In this document: positions 16,378-24,871 of the stretch, piece after piece
Numbering within the stretch: position 1 is the stretch's first letter
Layout: the number at the start of each line of letters is the position of its first letter
Assembly: GCA_019162745.1 (NCBI GenBank)
Contig: JAFLLC010000209.1
Location: 1-35,192, forward strand
Direction: 5' to 3'
DNA length: 35,192 nt
DNA from: Deltaproteobacteria bacterium
Lineage (GTDB): Bacteria; Desulfobacterota; Desulfuromonadia; Geobacterales; Pseudopelobacteraceae
Position numbers and translations under genes: made by a program
The notes under the pieces: model-generated
Databases searched by the model: none
What the model saw: the letters and a program-made list of their open reading frames with translations, nothing else
Told to the model about the DNA's origin: nothing

Positions 16378-17157
16378 ATGAAAGCAGTCATTCTTGCAGG
16401 AGGACTCGGTACTCGACTGAGCGAGGAAACCAGCACCCGTCCGAAACCGATGGTGCACATTGGTGGTAAGCCGATCCTTTGGCACATTATGAAGATGTAC
16501 TCTGCCCATGGCATCAATGATTTCATCATTTGTTGTGGCTACCAGGGCTATGTCATTAAGGAATACTTCGCCAACTATTTTTTGCACATGTCTGATGTCA
16601 CCTTCAATATGCGCGATAACGGCATGGAGGTGCATGACAAGCGAGCTGAACCCTGGAACGTGACGCTGGTCGACACCGGTGAATTTTCCATGACCGGAGG
16701 TCGTCTGCGCCGTGTTGCCCCTTACGTCCAAAAGGAAGAATCTTTCTGCTTTACCTACGGCGATGGCGTTGGCGATATCGATATTAGTGCAACCCTGGAT
16801 TTTCACCGGCAGCATGGCAAGGCTGCAACTCTTACAGCCACCTATCCACCGGGCCGGTTTGGGGCCCTGGATATCCAGCAGGGGCAGGTTCTTAACTTCA
16901 AGGAAAAGCCCAAAGGAGACGGCGCCATGATTAACGGTGGCTTTTTTGTGCTGACCCCCAAGGTGTTTGAATATCTGACCGATGACAGTACTGTCTGGGA
17001 GCAGGATCCGTTGAAAAATCTTGCTGAAGATGGGCAGCTCATGGCCTATGAGCATCATGGTTTCTGGCAGCCGATGGATACCCTGCGTGACAAACACTTG
17101 CTGGAAGAACTCTGGCAAAGCGGCAAAGCACCTTGGAAGACCTGGGAAGAAAGATGA
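16378..17157 (+). CDS. rfbF: Glucose-1-phosphate cytidylyltransferase
   Basis: RfbF (DdhA) makes CDP-glucose from glucose-1-phosphate and CTP, the first step to all CDP-3,6-dideoxyhexoses. The 259-residue protein has the nucleotidyltransferase signature LAGGLGTRLSEET (about 6-18), the substrate Lys in TRPKPMVHIGG (Lys24), CGYQGYVIKEYF, the metal-site region YGDGVGDID, and EKPKGDGAMINGGFFV. Length and motifs match RfbF of Salmonella closely. GGAGAG lies shortly upstream of the ATG. It begins the cassette and overlaps rfbG by 4 bp. The usual upstream gene rfbI is not here; its place is taken by a transposase relic. Confidence 0.95.
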   Translation: MKAVILAGGLGTRLSEETSTRPKPMVHIGGKPILWHIMKMYSAHGINDFIICCGYQGYVIKEYFANYFLHMSDVTFNMRDNGMEVHDKRAEPWNVTLVDTGEFSMTGGRLRRVAPYVQKEESFCFTYGDGVGDIDISATLDFHRQHGKAATLTATYPPGRFGALDIQQGQVLNFKEKPKGDGAMINGGFFVLTPKVFEYLTDDSTVWEQDPLKNLAEDGQLMAYEHHGFWQPMDTLRDKHLLEELWQSGKAPWKTWEER

Positions 17158-18242
17158 AAGCCACTGTCACACCCGCCTTTTGGAAAGGTAAAAAAATATT
17201 CCTTACCGGCCATACCGGCTTCAAGGGCAGCTGGCTGGCTCTTTGGCTGCAGAGCATGGGGGCAGAGGTCAAAGGCTTTGCCTTGACGCCGCCCACTACG
17301 CCGGCGCTCTTCGATGAAGCCCGGGTTGGGCAAGGCATGCAGTCCGAACTCGGCGATATTCGCGATCTGCAGGCTGTCACCCAGAGCATGACCAGCTTCA
17401 ACCCGGATCTGCTCGTCCATATGGCTGCCCAGCCCCTGGTACGCCTCTCCTACTCCAAACCCGTTGAAACCTATGCCACCAACGTGATTGGCAGCCTGCA
17501 TGTTTTGGAAGCCGCACGCCAGTGCCCAAACCTACGCGCCATCGTCAACGTCACCACCGATAAGTGCTACGAAAATCGGGAATGGGAATGGGGGTATCGT
17601 GAAGACGAACCCATGGGCGGACATGACCCCTACAGCAACAGCAAGGGCTGCGTGGAACTGCTCACCTCCGCCTACCGCAAATCCTTCTTCAACAACATTT
17701 CGCATGCTGCAGCACTGGCTTCGGTACGGGCCGGTAACGTGATTGGTGGCGGCGACTGGGCCGAAGACCGCCTGATTCCGGATATCCTCCGCGCCTTTGA
17801 AAAAGGTCAGCCGGTTGTGATTCGTAACCCGCAGGCAACCCGACCATGGCAGCATGCGCTGGAACCACTCAGTGGCTATCTGGTTTTGGCGGAGCACCTG
17901 TGGAACCACGGCCAGGATTTTGCCCAGGGTTGGAACTTCGGGCCAAGGGATGAAGATGTCCGACCGGTGGAGTGGATTCTCAACCACATGGTTAAAAGCT
18001 GGGGCGCAGGGGCCACCTGGCAGCTTGACTCCAATCCTCAGCCCCATGAGGCCCGCTATCTCAAGCTGGACATTTCTAAGGCCCGTGCCCGTCTGCACTG
18101 GTCACCCACCTGGAATCTGGAAACTACATTGGCCCGCATCGTCAACTGGCACCGGGCCTGGTTATGCGGCGAAGATGTCCAAGCCTGCTGCCTTGATGAA
18201 ATCAAGGCTCATATGGCAGCCACATCCTCAGACGGCAAGTAA
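17154..18242 (+). CDS. rfbG: CDP-glucose 4,6-dehydratase
   Basis: RfbG (DdhB) converts CDP-glucose to CDP-4-keto-6-deoxyglucose with bound NAD. The 362-residue extended-SDR protein has the Rossmann motif TGHTGFKGSW (18-27), the active-site pair Tyr160-x3-Lys164 in PYSNSKGCVE, and NVTTDKCYENREW, which contains the Thr-Asp-Lys typical of dehydratases. The RAGNVIGGGDWAEDRLIPD and ATRPWQHALEPL blocks are diagnostic for RfbG. ATG 17154 overlaps the rfbF stop (ATGA). An in-frame ATG at 17133 would lie deeper inside rfbF and is less likely. Confidence 0.95.
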   Translation: MKATVTPAFWKGKKIFLTGHTGFKGSWLALWLQSMGAEVKGFALTPPTTPALFDEARVGQGMQSELGDIRDLQAVTQSMTSFNPDLLVHMAAQPLVRLSYSKPVETYATNVIGSLHVLEAARQCPNLRAIVNVTTDKCYENREWEWGYREDEPMGGHDPYSNSKGCVELLTSAYRKSFFNNISHAAALASVRAGNVIGGGDWAEDRLIPDILRAFEKGQPVVIRNPQATRPWQHALEPLSGYLVLAEHLWNHGQDFAQGWNFGPRDEDVRPVEWILNHMVKSWGAGATWQLDSNPQPHEARYLKLDISKARARLHWSPTWNLETTLARIVNWHRAWLCGEDVQACCLDEIKAHMAATSSDGK

Positions 18243-18272
18243 ACCAATATATTTTTTTAAGCAGGAAACCCT

Positions 18273-19586
18273 ATGACCCCCGATATGCTCCGTCAGGAAA
18301 TCAGCAAGCTCGTCGAGCAGTACGCCCAAACCGCATTGGCGGCCAAACCCTTTGTCGCCGGCGAAAGCGTCATCCCCCCAGCCGGTAAGGTCATTGGCGC
18401 TCGGGAGCTCCAGTTGATGGTTGAAGCAGCCCTTGACGGCTGGCTCACCACCGGAAGGTTCAATGCCGAATTTGAAAAGAAACTGGCAGCATTTCTTGGC
18501 GTCAAATACCTGATCACCGTCAATTCTGGTTCCTCGGCCAACCTGGTAGCCTTTAACACCCTCACCTCACCCAGGCTTGGGGAGCGGGCCATTAAAAAAG
18601 GGGATGAAGTGATTGGCGTGGCCGCGGCCTTCCCTACCACCGTCAACCCCATCGTCCAGTTTGGAGCGGTTCCGGTCTTCGTTGATGTGGACAGGACCAC
18701 CCACAATATTGATGCCGACCTGATCGAAGCCGCCATCACCCCAAAAACCAAAGCCATCATGCTCGCCCATACTTTGGGTAACCCCTTTAATCTCGGCAAG
18801 GTCAAGGCGCTGTGCGAAAAGTACAAGCTGTGGCTGATCGAGGACTGCTGTGATGCCCTAGGCTCTAGGTATGATGGCAAGCTGGTTGGCACCTTCGGCG
18901 ATATCGCCACCCTGAGTTTCTACCCGGCCCACCATATCACCATGGGGGAAGGTGGTGCGGTATTCACCAATAACGGCCAACTCAAGAAGATCGCCGAATC
19001 TTTTCGCGACTGGGGCCGCGATTGCTATTGTGCGCCTGGCTGTGACAATACCTGCGGCAAACGCTTTGACCAACAATTCGGCAGCCTGCCGCAAGGCTAT
19101 GACCATAAATATGTATACGCCCACCTGGGCTACAACCTGAAGATCACCGACATGCAGGCCGCCTGCGGCCTGGCCCAGTTGGAGCGCGTCCAGGATTTCA
19201 TTGACACCCGCAGGCGCAACTTTAAATTGCTGAAGCAACGCCTCAGCCGCCTGTCTGACTATCTCGAAATTGCCGAAGCCACGCCAAACAGCGACCCGTC
19301 CTGGTTCGGCTTCCCGGTCACCCTCAAGGAAAGCGCCGACGTCAAACGCGTTGATCTTCTCAAGTTCCTTGACCAGCACAAGATCGGCTCTCGCCTGCTG
19401 TTCGCCGGCAATCTGACCCGGCAGCCGTACTTCCAGGATGTTGAGTACCGGGTGGTGGGCGAACTGACCAATACCGACCGCACCATGAGCCAGACCTTCT
19501 GGCTGGGTGTATATCCGGTTCTCGGCGAAGAGCACTTTAACTTTGTTGGCGAAAAACTGGAAGAATTCTTCGGAGTGCATTCCTAA
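18273..19586 (+). CDS. rfbH: CDP-6-deoxy-4-keto-D-glucose 3-dehydrase (E1)
   Basis: RfbH (DdhC, E1) is the PMP- and [2Fe-2S]-dependent dehydrase that removes the C-3 hydroxyl in 3,6-dideoxyhexose synthesis. The 437-residue protein has an aminotransferase fold in which the usual PLP-binding Lys is replaced by His220 ([14 protein letters not shown]), as in the Yersinia enzyme. The cluster ligands follow the family spacing C-x57-C-x1-C-x7-C: Cys193, Cys251, Cys253 and Cys261. It needs an E3-type reductase partner (RfbI/DdhD), which is not encoded in this window. It is followed three bases later by the reductase gene. Confidence 0.96.
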   Translation: MTPDMLRQEISKLVEQYAQTALAAKPFVAGESVIPPAGKVIGARELQLMVEAALDGWLTTGRFNAEFEKKLAAFLGVKYLITVNSGSSANLVAFNTLTSPRLGERAIKKGDEVIGVAAAFPTTVNPIVQFGAVPVFVDVDRTTHNIDADLIEAAITPKTKAIMLAHTLGNPFNLGKVKALCEKYKLWLIEDCCDALGSRYDGKLVGTFGDIATLSFYPAHHITMGEGGAVFTNNGQLKKIAESFRDWGRDCYCAPGCDNTCGKRFDQQFGSLPQGYDHKYVYAHLGYNLKITDMQAACGLAQLERVQDFIDTRRRNFKLLKQRLSRLSDYLEIAEATPNSDPSWFGFPVTLKESADVKRVDLLKFLDQHKIGSRLLFAGNLTRQPYFQDVEYRVVGELTNTDRTMSQTFWLGVYPVLGEEHFNFVGEKLEEFFGVHS

Positions 19587-19588
19587 CC

Positions 19589-20464
19589 ATGAAAACTATA
19601 CTGTTGACCGGCGCTACCGGGTTTCTCGGCAGCCATCTGCTGGAGGCCCTCCTGAAGGAGGGTTGTGCCGTTGTTATCCTGAAGCGCTCAACCTCTAATA
19701 CCTGGCGCATCCAGCACATGCTGGCTCAGGTAAAGACTTATGACGTTGATTGTCAACCGCTGGCAGATGCATTTAAGGATCAACGGATTGATGCTGTAAT
19801 CCATACGGCTTGCCAATATGGCCGCAATGGTGAGCTGATTCATCAGATGGTCGAAAGCAATTTGATGTTTGGCCTCAAGCTGCTTGACGCAGCCACGTTT
19901 TTCAATACGGCCACGTTTTTTAATACGGACACGTTGTTACAAAAACACTTGATTACGTACACGTTGTCAAAAAAACAGTTTGTCGAATGGCTACGCCAGC
20001 AAAGTGAAAAGATTCAGGTAGTCAATCTCAGGCTGGAGCATATGTATGGGCCAAAAGACGACACCACCAAGTTTGTGCCTTGGGTGTTGTCGCAACTTAA
20101 ACAAAATGTGCCTGAAATCAAGCTAACCAAGGGGGAGCAGGAACGCGACTTCGTTTATATTGACGATGTTGTTTCCGCCTACCTGCTGGTTCTGAAAAAA
20201 ACTGCACAGATGGGGCGCTTTATCGAGTTTGATGTCGGTACTGGCGGGCTAACCAGCGTACGCCACATGGTAGAAATGCTCAAAACAACCTATGAACACC
20301 AGCACGGCACCACCCACACCCAGCTCAACTTTGGGGCTGTGCCCTATCGGGACGGTGAAATGATGCAGGTGCAGGTGGATAACGCCTCGCTGGTGCAACT
20401 TGGGTGGCAAGCCAATACAACATTAACTGACGGACTGGTCAAGACGATCGGCACGCCTCAATGA
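19589..20464 (+). CDS. CDP-3,6-dideoxyhexose synthase (RfbJ/RfbS-type 4-reductase)
   Basis: The 291-residue SDR enzyme should reduce the C-4 ketone of the RfbH product to give CDP-abequose (RfbJ) or CDP-paratose (RfbS). The NAD(P)-binding motif is GATGFLGSH, and the catalytic pair is Tyr124-x3-Lys128 (YTLSKKQFVEWL). The segments NLRLEHMYGP, RDFVYIDDVVSAYL and FGAVPYRDGEMM resemble Salmonella RfbJ as I recall it more than RfbS. By position and by the adjacent rfbE, CDP-paratose would be the logical product, so the assignment is open. It carries an internal 18-bp tandem repeat. The IS66 derivative begins 93 bp after its stop. Confidence 0.83.
   Translation: MKTILLTGATGFLGSHLLEALLKEGCAVVILKRSTSNTWRIQHMLAQVKTYDVDCQPLADAFKDQRIDAVIHTACQYGRNGELIHQMVESNLMFGLKLLDAATFFNTATFFNTDTLLQKHLITYTLSKKQFVEWLRQQSEKIQVVNLRLEHMYGPKDDTTKFVPWVLSQLKQNVPEIKLTKGEQERDFVYIDDVVSAYLLVLKKTAQMGRFIEFDVGTGGLTSVRHMVEMLKTTYEHQHGTTHTQLNFGAVPYRDGEMMQVQVDNASLVQLGWQANTTLTDGLVKTIGTPQ
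19893..19934 (+). repeat. 18-bp tandem repeat within the dideoxyhexose synthase gene
   Basis: Two adjacent 18-bp units (19893-19910 and 19911-19928) match at 17 of 18 bases and encode TFFNTA and TFFNTD. A third degenerate copy starts at 19929. The word CACGTT recurs at about 19894, 19912, 19930 and 19960, suggesting slippage or local conversion just before the catalytic Tyr-x3-Lys. Confidence 0.8.
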
Positions 20465-20642
20465 AATAATCTCATACCATCAAGACCCGCCAACCCGATG
20501 TCGTTAATACTTCCGCGATACGCGTGTTGGGCTGGGGTACTGGCACATCGTTCAACGGTAAGCGCTCCAGGAACCCCATCTTTCAGTAGCCAAGAAAAGA
20601 TGTTCCATTATGCCGAAACCATTTCATGGAGGCACGGCATAG

Positions 20643-20987
20643 ATGAAACAGGAGCAGCCCGAGAGCAAGCAGGCAAAGCGGCAGTATTGGCAGGCGCATG
20701 TTGAGAGTTGGAAGAGAAGCGGTCTGAGTCAGGCGGGATACTGTCGTCTTAACTTCTTACCAGCCAAGAATTTCTGGTATTGGAACAAGCTGTACAACAA
20801 AGAGACATCTGGGCAGTTGCGTTTTCTTCCTCTGGCCCTGGCTTACGGTAAAGCCGGAGATGCTATTCGATCGCAACCAACATCATTACAGTTGACACTG
20901 CAGGGACAGAGATTTCGTATTGAGATCGGAGAAAATTTTTCCCCGTCGGCATTGAAGGGGTTGATTCTGACCCTGGAGCAGCTCTAA
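20643..20987 (+). CDS. tnpA: IS66 accessory protein TnpA
   Basis: The 114-residue product has the IS66 TnpA pattern: a helix-turn-helix-like N-terminus (YWQAHVESWKRSGLSQAGYC) and FLPAKNFWYWNKL, then a variable middle and a short C-terminal helix (LKGLILTLEQL). Its role in IS66 transposition is accessory and poorly defined. It overlaps tnpB by one base (TAATG), the usual IS66 arrangement. The frame is intact. Confidence 0.87.
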   Translation: MKQEQPESKQAKRQYWQAHVESWKRSGLSQAGYCRLNFLPAKNFWYWNKLYNKETSGQLRFLPLALAYGKAGDAIRSQPTSLQLTLQGQRFRIEIGENFSPSALKGLILTLEQL

Positions 20988-21334
20988 TGCTGCAGGTAAC
21001 TTCTGACGTAAAGGTCTATGTTGCACTTGGCGTGACAGATATGCGAAAATCGATCAATGGGCTGTCGCTCCTGGTGGAAGAATATTACCGGCTTGAATTG
21101 TTTTCCGGCAGCCTGTTTGTCTTCTGCAACCGCAGACGGGACAGGGTTAAGATTCTTTTTTGGGATCGGAATGGGTTCTGTCTCTGGATGAAACGACTGG
21201 AGCAGGATGTATTCCGTTGGCCGGAGTCGGAGGAGGAGATCCTGGAAATCAGCCAGACGTCCCTTGGCTGGCTGCTGCATGGCCTTGATTTGAAGCAGGC
21301 CCATCAAAGGTTGCCCTGCTCATCCGTGTCGTAA
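20987..21334 (+). CDS. tnpB: IS66 Orf2-family protein TnpB
   Basis: The 115-residue product is a clear IS66 TnpB: VYVALGVTDMRKSINGLSLLV, FVFCNRRRDRVKILFWDRNG and FCLWMKRLEQDVFRWP are the family's conserved blocks. It is needed together with TnpA and TnpC for transposition. The frame is complete and starts at the tnpA stop. Confidence 0.94.
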   Translation: MLQVTSDVKVYVALGVTDMRKSINGLSLLVEEYYRLELFSGSLFVFCNRRRDRVKILFWDRNGFCLWMKRLEQDVFRWPESEEEILEISQTSLGWLLHGLDLKQAHQRLPCSSVS

Positions 21335-21406
21335 TAAAATCAAATAACAGTGTGATATATTTGCATTATTGTTGATTTTGCCCTGGCAACATGGTAGCGT
21401 TTTTCC

Positions 21407-21496
21407 ATGACTAACGACACCACCACATTGCCTGATTTGCCGTTCAATCTCGGCCAGACTGATTTAGCTCTAAGAAATACTCTGAGTGGGGTTTAA
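21407..21496 (+). pseudogene. 5' stub of IS66 transposase tnpC
   Basis: ATG 21407 opens a 29-codon frame beginning MTNDTTTLPDLPFNLGQTD, which resembles the start of IS66 TnpC transposases. After about 20 codons it jumps into the right terminal sequence of the element and stops at 21494-21496. The DDE catalytic domain (normally about 500 residues) is deleted. Confidence 0.7.
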
Positions 21497-21560
21497 TTTG
21501 CGCTTACGCTCAACGAATGACTTTTAAAATGGTTGCACAAGAACGGGAGACAAGAACTGC

Positions 21561-22580
21561 ATGAAATTATTGATTACTGGTGGATGTGGATTTTTGGGGA
21601 GCAACCTAGCTACTCATGCACTTGAAAAAGGCTTTGAGGTTGTTGTTTTTGACAACCTGTATCGCGAAGGCTCACTGCTTAATCTGGCCTGGTTGAAGGA
21701 TAAAGGAGAATTTCGGTTTGTGCATGGGGATATTCGCAACCAGAACGACATGACACGGCTTGTACAGAATTTTAAACCTGAGGCGATATTCCATCTGGCG
21801 GGACAGGTTGCAATGACTACTTCGATTGCCAACCCGCGCATGGATTTTGAAGTCAATACCGTCGGTACGCATAACCTTCTGGAGGCGGTTAGCCTCTTTG
21901 CACCGGAAGCGGCGGTTATTTACTCTTCTACGAACAAGGTTTATGGAGACCTTGAGCAATACTCGTATCGTGAGACGGAATTCCGCTACGAATGCATAGA
22001 CAAACCGAACGGCTTTGATGAGGAGACACAGCTCAACTTTCACTCTCCTTATGGCTGTTCAAAAGGCGCCGCAGATCAGTTTATGCTTGACTATGCCCGT
22101 ATCTTCGGGCTGAAGACGGTCGTGTTTCGTCATTCATCCATGTACGGAGGTAGGCAGTTTGCCACCTATGACCAAGGGTGGATCGGCTGGTTCTGTCAGC
22201 AGGCTGCGGCAACAAAAAATGGTACGCTTAAAGACCCGTTTACCATTTCCGGCAACGGTAAACAGGTGCGTGACGTACTACATGCCGATGATATGATTAC
22301 CCTCTATTTTTCTGCGTTGGATAACATACAGGCAGCACGGGGAAATGCCTTCAACGTGGGTGGAGGCATCGCCAACAGCCTCTCGTTGCTAGAACTGTTC
22401 GGATTGCTGGAAGAGTTCAGCGGTGTTAAGCTTGAGTACACAAAACATGCTCCGCGTGAGAGCGACCAGCGGGTATTTGTGGCGGATCTTGCAAAGGCTA
22501 AAAAACTCATCGGCTGGGAACCAAAGGTTTCTGCGCGTGATGGTGTCAAGAGGATGTTTGAATGGGTTTCGGGTATTTAA
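21561..22580 (+). CDS. rfbE: CDP-paratose 2-epimerase (CDP-tyvelose epimerase)
   Basis: RfbE (Tyv) inverts C-2 of CDP-paratose to give CDP-tyvelose, using tightly bound NAD. The 339-residue protein is very like the Salmonella Typhi enzyme: [10 protein letters not shown] at the N-terminus, [27 protein letters not shown], Tyr164-x3-Lys168 in [31 protein letters not shown] and [18 protein letters not shown]. These blocks are specific to CDP-tyvelose epimerases within the extended SDRs. It follows the IS66 derivative and precedes wzx by four bases, the order seen in Salmonella group D. Confidence 0.94.
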   Translation: MKLLITGGCGFLGSNLATHALEKGFEVVVFDNLYREGSLLNLAWLKDKGEFRFVHGDIRNQNDMTRLVQNFKPEAIFHLAGQVAMTTSIANPRMDFEVNTVGTHNLLEAVSLFAPEAAVIYSSTNKVYGDLEQYSYRETEFRYECIDKPNGFDEETQLNFHSPYGCSKGAADQFMLDYARIFGLKTVVFRHSSMYGGRQFATYDQGWIGWFCQQAAATKNGTLKDPFTISGNGKQVRDVLHADDMITLYFSALDNIQAARGNAFNVGGGIANSLSLLELFGLLEEFSGVKLEYTKHAPRESDQRVFVADLAKAKKLIGWEPKVSARDGVKRMFEWVSGI

Positions 22581-22584
22581 AATC

Positions 22585-23838
22585 GTGAAAACAGCTGTTA
22601 TTGCCGGGTGGGTCGCCAGAGCGCTTGTCATCATACTATCACTAGTCAATTCGAGATTTTTGATAGAGTTGGTTGGAGTAGAAGGTTTGGCTGTTCAGTC
22701 AATACTGATATCGTTAGCGACTTGGTTTGCATTATTAAATTTCGGCATTCCATCAGCAGTACAAAATATGATTTCGCGTTATCGTGCTGAAGGTAAGGAT
22801 TATGGAAGACTCAAGCAAACAGCTAGTAACGTTATTCTTCTGATTTTTGCCGCTTTTTCACCGTTAGTTATTGGACTCGGTATTACTGTTAAGCATCTTG
22901 TATTAAGTCGCTATCCAGAGGTGGCAACAACAACTGTTGTCCTGTTTTGTGTGGGGTTGTTTATTGCCGGGTTGAGCGTACTATTCAACCAGATATTGTA
23001 TGCGGAGCAGCGTGGCCACTGGCCTAACGTGTATCCAGCCATCAATGCGCTCTGTATCACGGGTTGCCTCATTGCGTTTCGCTTTCTGTCCATATCCAAC
23101 ATCAATACGGTATTACTGGTTTTTGTCATCGCAAACATAGTAGTCGTAGTTTTAGCGATTCTTCAAGCCAAGGTGTTTCGTACATGGTGTCTTGATAGAC
23201 AGATACTTAAAGAAATCTGGCACGATTGTCGTGGCTTTGCTCTTTTATCATTTCTTGCGGCAGGTGTGCTCGGTATAGACTATCTTGTAATGTCCAGGAT
23301 TTTAGTTACTCAAGACATTGCCGTATATAATATTTGTCAGCGTGTCTTTATGGCACTTTTTTCTGTACACGCCATCATATTAACATCTGCTTGGTCAGGT
23401 GTTTCTGAAGCACTTTTTGCCAAGCAGTGGGAAGTGGCAAGAAAAAGGATCAGAAACTTATTGTTTATTGGTGGGGGGATGGTTGTTGTTTTAGGCGGGA
23501 TTGTCATGATATCAATGGGTAAGATTACAGAAATTATTTCACATGGCAAGATTGACACAGTACCAATGACGTTGACGTTTCTTTTTTTGGTGTACATGTT
23601 GTTGAGAATCTGGTCGGATACGTTTGCGATGGCTTTATTAAGTTGCAATGAAACTAGTATTTTAAACCGGTACGTTCCTTTTCAAGCGGCTATCAGCATT
23701 ATAGCTCAGATTTGGCTTGGGAGTAAATTTGGTAATACCGGCATCATGTTGGGTCTTATTATATCGTTTCTAGCAACGGCGGTGTGGATACTGCCACGAG
23801 CATTTTATAGAATAACAAGAGAGACTTATAGTGTCTAA
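22585..23838 (+). CDS. wzx: Wzx O-antigen flippase
   Basis: The 417-residue polytopic membrane protein has around 12 hydrophobic helices and no soluble domain. The N-terminal pattern (VARALVIILSLVNSRFLIEL, then LAVQSILISLATWFALLNFG) is that of Wzx/RfbX polysaccharide transporters, which move undecaprenyl-linked repeat units across the inner membrane. I prefer GTG 22585, four bases after the rfbE stop, because the upstream part of the frame lies inside rfbE and reads as unrelated sequence. It starts the AT-rich block. The next gene's GTG overlaps its stop. Confidence 0.85.
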   Translation: MKTAVIAGWVARALVIILSLVNSRFLIELVGVEGLAVQSILISLATWFALLNFGIPSAVQNMISRYRAEGKDYGRLKQTASNVILLIFAAFSPLVIGLGITVKHLVLSRYPEVATTTVVLFCVGLFIAGLSVLFNQILYAEQRGHWPNVYPAINALCITGCLIAFRFLSISNINTVLLVFVIANIVVVVLAILQAKVFRTWCLDRQILKEIWHDCRGFALLSFLAAGVLGIDYLVMSRILVTQDIAVYNICQRVFMALFSVHAIILTSAWSGVSEALFAKQWEVARKRIRNLLFIGGGMVVVLGGIVMISMGKITEIISHGKIDTVPMTLTFLFLVYMLLRIWSDTFAMALLSCNETSILNRYVPFQAAISIIAQIWLGSKFGNTGIMLGLIISFLATAVWILPRAFYRITRETYSV

Positions 23839-24871
23839 TATAAAATTATCCTTCTGTATCCCCACCTACAATAGAGCAAATTACATTGGACAGACTTTAG
23901 CCAGTATGGCTGATCAAATAATTTTAGGTGGCTGGACTGATTGCATTGAGATATGTGTGAGTGACAATGCATCAACGGATAATACCGATGATGTTATTGA
24001 TGAATTTAAAAATACATATCCTTTAGTGCGACTTGTTCATTCAAAAAATAATGAAAACGTAGGAGCAGACAGAAACTATCTGCGAGTTGTTGAAATTGCT
24101 TCAGGTGACTACTGCTGGTTGTTTGGAAGTGATGATGCCTTGGTTCCAGGGGCGATCTGTAGTATTTTTCAAGAGTTGCAGCAGTTTAACTACGATATAA
24201 TTCTAAGTAACCGCATTGAATGTGATATTGATCTAAATCAACTTCGGAAACAATATTGGTTAGATTTGAACGCAGGTTCTTGTGTTTATAACTTTAATGA
24301 TTCTAGTGACATAACGAAGTATTTTCAGGAAGCTCGCTCATTAGGTGCTTTATTTAGCTATTTAAGTTCCATCGTAGTAAATAGAGCCAGCTGGAATACA
24401 ATAAAATTTGATGAAAGCTTTATTGGTACGGTTTATTCGCATGTCTATATTCTACTATCTTTAGTTTTGAAGGGAGCAATTTTAAAGTACCATGTTGAAC
24501 CAACTGTATTGTGCCGTGGAGGTAATGATAGCTTTATTCAGAAAAGCCTAGCGAGAAGAGTTGTTTTGGATTTACATGGCTATGTATTGATGGCAGACAC
24601 TCTATTTGGCAATGATAAAGTTATTTACAATTTTTTTTTGCGAGTATTGAAAACAGAATGTGCTAATTCCTATTTTAAATCATTGCGTAGCATCTTGAAA
24701 ATCAGGTTGTGTTCCATGCAGGGGGACTGGCAGTATCTTATGAATTGTTATAAAAAACTGTATGGATTAGATCGCAAAATAAAGATTATTTATCATATAC
24801 CGTCTTTTTTTATATATTTTGCTCGTTACGCTTACAAAGCGAAGAAATATATTGAAGGGCAAAATGTCTAG
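23831..24871 (+). CDS. Glycosyltransferase family 2, RfbV-like dideoxyhexosyltransferase
   Basis: This 346-residue GT-A enzyme shows LSFCIPTYNRANYIGQTL, SDNASTDNTD, ENVGADRNYL and the metal-binding GSDDALVPGA. The sequence resembles abequosyl/tyvelosyltransferases (RfbV/WbaV), and its position directly after wzx is the position of rfbV in Salmonella. It would transfer the CDP-dideoxyhexose as a side branch. GTG 23831 overlaps the wzx stop by 8 bp. Base composition is clearly AT-rich, like its neighbours. Specificity is inferred from context. Confidence 0.8.
   Translation: MSNIKLSFCIPTYNRANYIGQTLASMADQIILGGWTDCIEICVSDNASTDNTDDVIDEFKNTYPLVRLVHSKNNENVGADRNYLRVVEIASGDYCWLFGSDDALVPGAICSIFQELQQFNYDIILSNRIECDIDLNQLRKQYWLDLNAGSCVYNFNDSSDITKYFQEARSLGALFSYLSSIVVNRASWNTIKFDESFIGTVYSHVYILLSLVLKGAILKYHVEPTVLCRGGNDSFIQKSLARRVVLDLHGYVLMADTLFGNDKVIYNFFLRVLKTECANSYFKSLRSILKIRLCSMQGDWQYLMNCYKKLYGLDRKIKIIYHIPSFFIYFARYAYKAKKYIEGQNV

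Larger units (their letters stand above)
20558..21507 (+). mobile_element. IS66-family element with both ends but an internal deletion of tnpC
   Basis: A 950-bp element with inverted ends that both begin GTAAGCGC and share AACCCCA six bases further in (20558-20578 and 21507-21487). The flanking 8-bp sequences GTTCAACG (20550-20557) and GCTCAACG (21508-21515) match at seven of eight bases, as expected for an aged IS66 target duplication. It holds tnpA and tnpB followed by only the first 20 or so codons of tnpC. It separates the dideoxyhexose synthase from rfbE, which adjoin in Salmonella group D. Without tnpC it should be non-autonomous. Confidence 0.85.

Noticed and set aside
20470-20557. Short frame after the dideoxyhexose synthase reading RVLGWGTGTSFN
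   Set aside because: It has no start and is stopped just upstream; it may be a trace of a lost gene end, but nothing identifies it.
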